Shown here: one piece after another, positions 32,394 through 32,701 of the stretch | Numbering within the stretch: the stretch's first letter is position 1 | How the letters are laid out: each line of letters begins with the position of its first letter | Assembly (NCBI GenBank): GCA_944382775.1 | Contig: CALWNI010000016.1 | Location: forward strand, 1-32,701 | Direction: 5' to 3' | Length of the DNA stretch: 32,701 nt | From: an uncultured Allofournierella sp. | GTDB taxonomy: Bacteria > Bacillota > Clostridia > Oscillospirales > Ruminococcaceae | Notes under the pieces: model-generated | The model's input: the letters and a program-made list of their open reading frames with translations, nothing else | Database searches by the model: none | What the model was told of the DNA's origin: nothing | Translations under genes and position numbers: made by a program

Positions 32394-32470
32394 TGGTGCG
32401 CTCGGCGGGATTCGAACCCACGGCCTTCAGAGTCGGAGTCTGACGCGCTATCCAGCTGCGCCACGAGCGC
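32394..32470 (-). tRNA. tRNA-Arg (anticodon CCG)
   Basis: A complete cloverleaf is visible on the minus strand: acceptor arms GCGCTCG and CGAGCGC, D stem GCGC/GCGC, anticodon stem TCAGA/TCTGA with loop CTCCGAC (anticodon CCG, reading CGG), five-base variable loop, T arm GTGGG-TTCGAAT-CCCGC, discriminator A and an encoded CCA (32396-32394). Confidence 0.97.
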
Positions 32471-32483
32471 AAATAATATTGCG

Positions 32484-32513
32484 AAACATATAGTACCATA
32501 TTTTTGTTAATTT
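32484..32513 (-). promoter_or_regulatory. Possible promoter of tRNA-Arg
   Basis: On the minus strand TTTTCA, 17 bases, then TACTAT lies just upstream of the tRNA. Both boxes are imperfect; the location is the main support. Confidence 0.4.
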
Positions 32514-32658
32514 GAAAAGGGTTTTTTCAAATATATTATAGGAGAATTATAATGTAATTATTATTGAATATCAAAAGAAAAATTAAGATATATAATGTAT
32601 TATATAATATATATAATATAAAGATTAAAAACAATTCAAAAAAATATTGAAAAAGGTG

Positions 32659-32686
32659 TTGACATTTGGGGTTGGGATATGATAAT
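32659..32686 (+). promoter_or_regulatory. Strong promoter directed out of the right edge
   Basis: A perfect TTGACA (32659-32664) is followed after 16 bases by GATAAT (32681-32686) in TATGATAATAT. It must drive a gene beyond position 32701; short distances like this are often seen before stable RNA genes, but the gene is not in the window. The stretch 32514-32658 is very AT-rich and shows nothing else. Confidence 0.65.
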
Positions 32687-32701
32687 ATAACTAAGCCGTC
32701 A

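Noticed and set aside
32394-32470. tRNA-Arg as an attachment site for an integrated element
   Set aside because: No integrase gene and no duplicated tRNA 3' end were found in the window.

Overview
The window looks like a chromosomal segment from a low-to-mid GC Gram-positive anaerobe, most likely a gut-type member of the Clostridia (Oscillospirales/Ruminococcaceae-like). The evidence is AGGAGG-type ribosome binding sites, TTGACA/TATAAT promoters, intrinsic terminators, a sortase-anchored mucin-degrading enzyme with a PKTG sorting signal, and a Firmicutes-type pilus-like gene cluster. The genus is not determined. I saw no phage, insertion sequence, plasmid or CRISPR signature.

Layout. 1-1131: AT-rich, G-over-C skewed DNA with no supportable gene. 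1172-1822 (-): HAD phosphatase. 1890-5047 (-): four-gene operon of two TrkA/KtrA-type RCK proteins followed by two YdbS/YdbT-like PH-domain membrane proteins. 5310-6131 (+): uppP. 6470-13261 (+): a 2263-residue cell-wall-anchored GH101 endo-alpha-N-acetylgalactosaminidase. 13399-17162 (+): tightly packed M18 aminopeptidase, AlkD-like glycosylase and GluQ-RS, then a TauE/SafE permease. 17303-18922 (+): Sel1-repeat protein. 18960-21650 (-): RecQ followed by a FliB-like protein. 21798-22126 (-): small membrane protein whose frame is broken at a GGGTTTT heptamer, under a promoter wrapped in two palindromes. 22239-27072 (-): seven-gene type IV pilus-like operon (transglutaminase lipoprotein, PilC, four small single-pass proteins, PilT). 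27483-31119 (+): heterodimeric ABC exporter with a terminator in its leader. 31157-32271 (-): two flavodoxin-fold proteins. 32394-32470 (-): tRNA-Arg(CCG). 32471-32701: AT-rich, with a strong promoter pointing out of the window.

How the parts fit. GH101 plus sortase anchoring points to host mucin O-glycan use at the cell surface. The pilus-like operon may also act at the envelope, but it encodes only a PilT-type ATPase, no PilB and no prepilin peptidase, and its small proteins lack the usual prepilin cleavage motif. The ABC pair has one consensus and one degenerate ATP site. Its leader combines a consensus promoter, a two-codon ORF at the predicted transcript start, an intrinsic terminator and a downstream 12-bp palindrome, which suggests an inducible drug-efflux type operon.

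The most interesting candidates are the pilus-like operon (22239-27072), the ABC leader (27293-27482) and the small membrane gene with its double operator and possible -1 frameshift (21798-22190). All functions are read from sequence motifs; no database search was possible.
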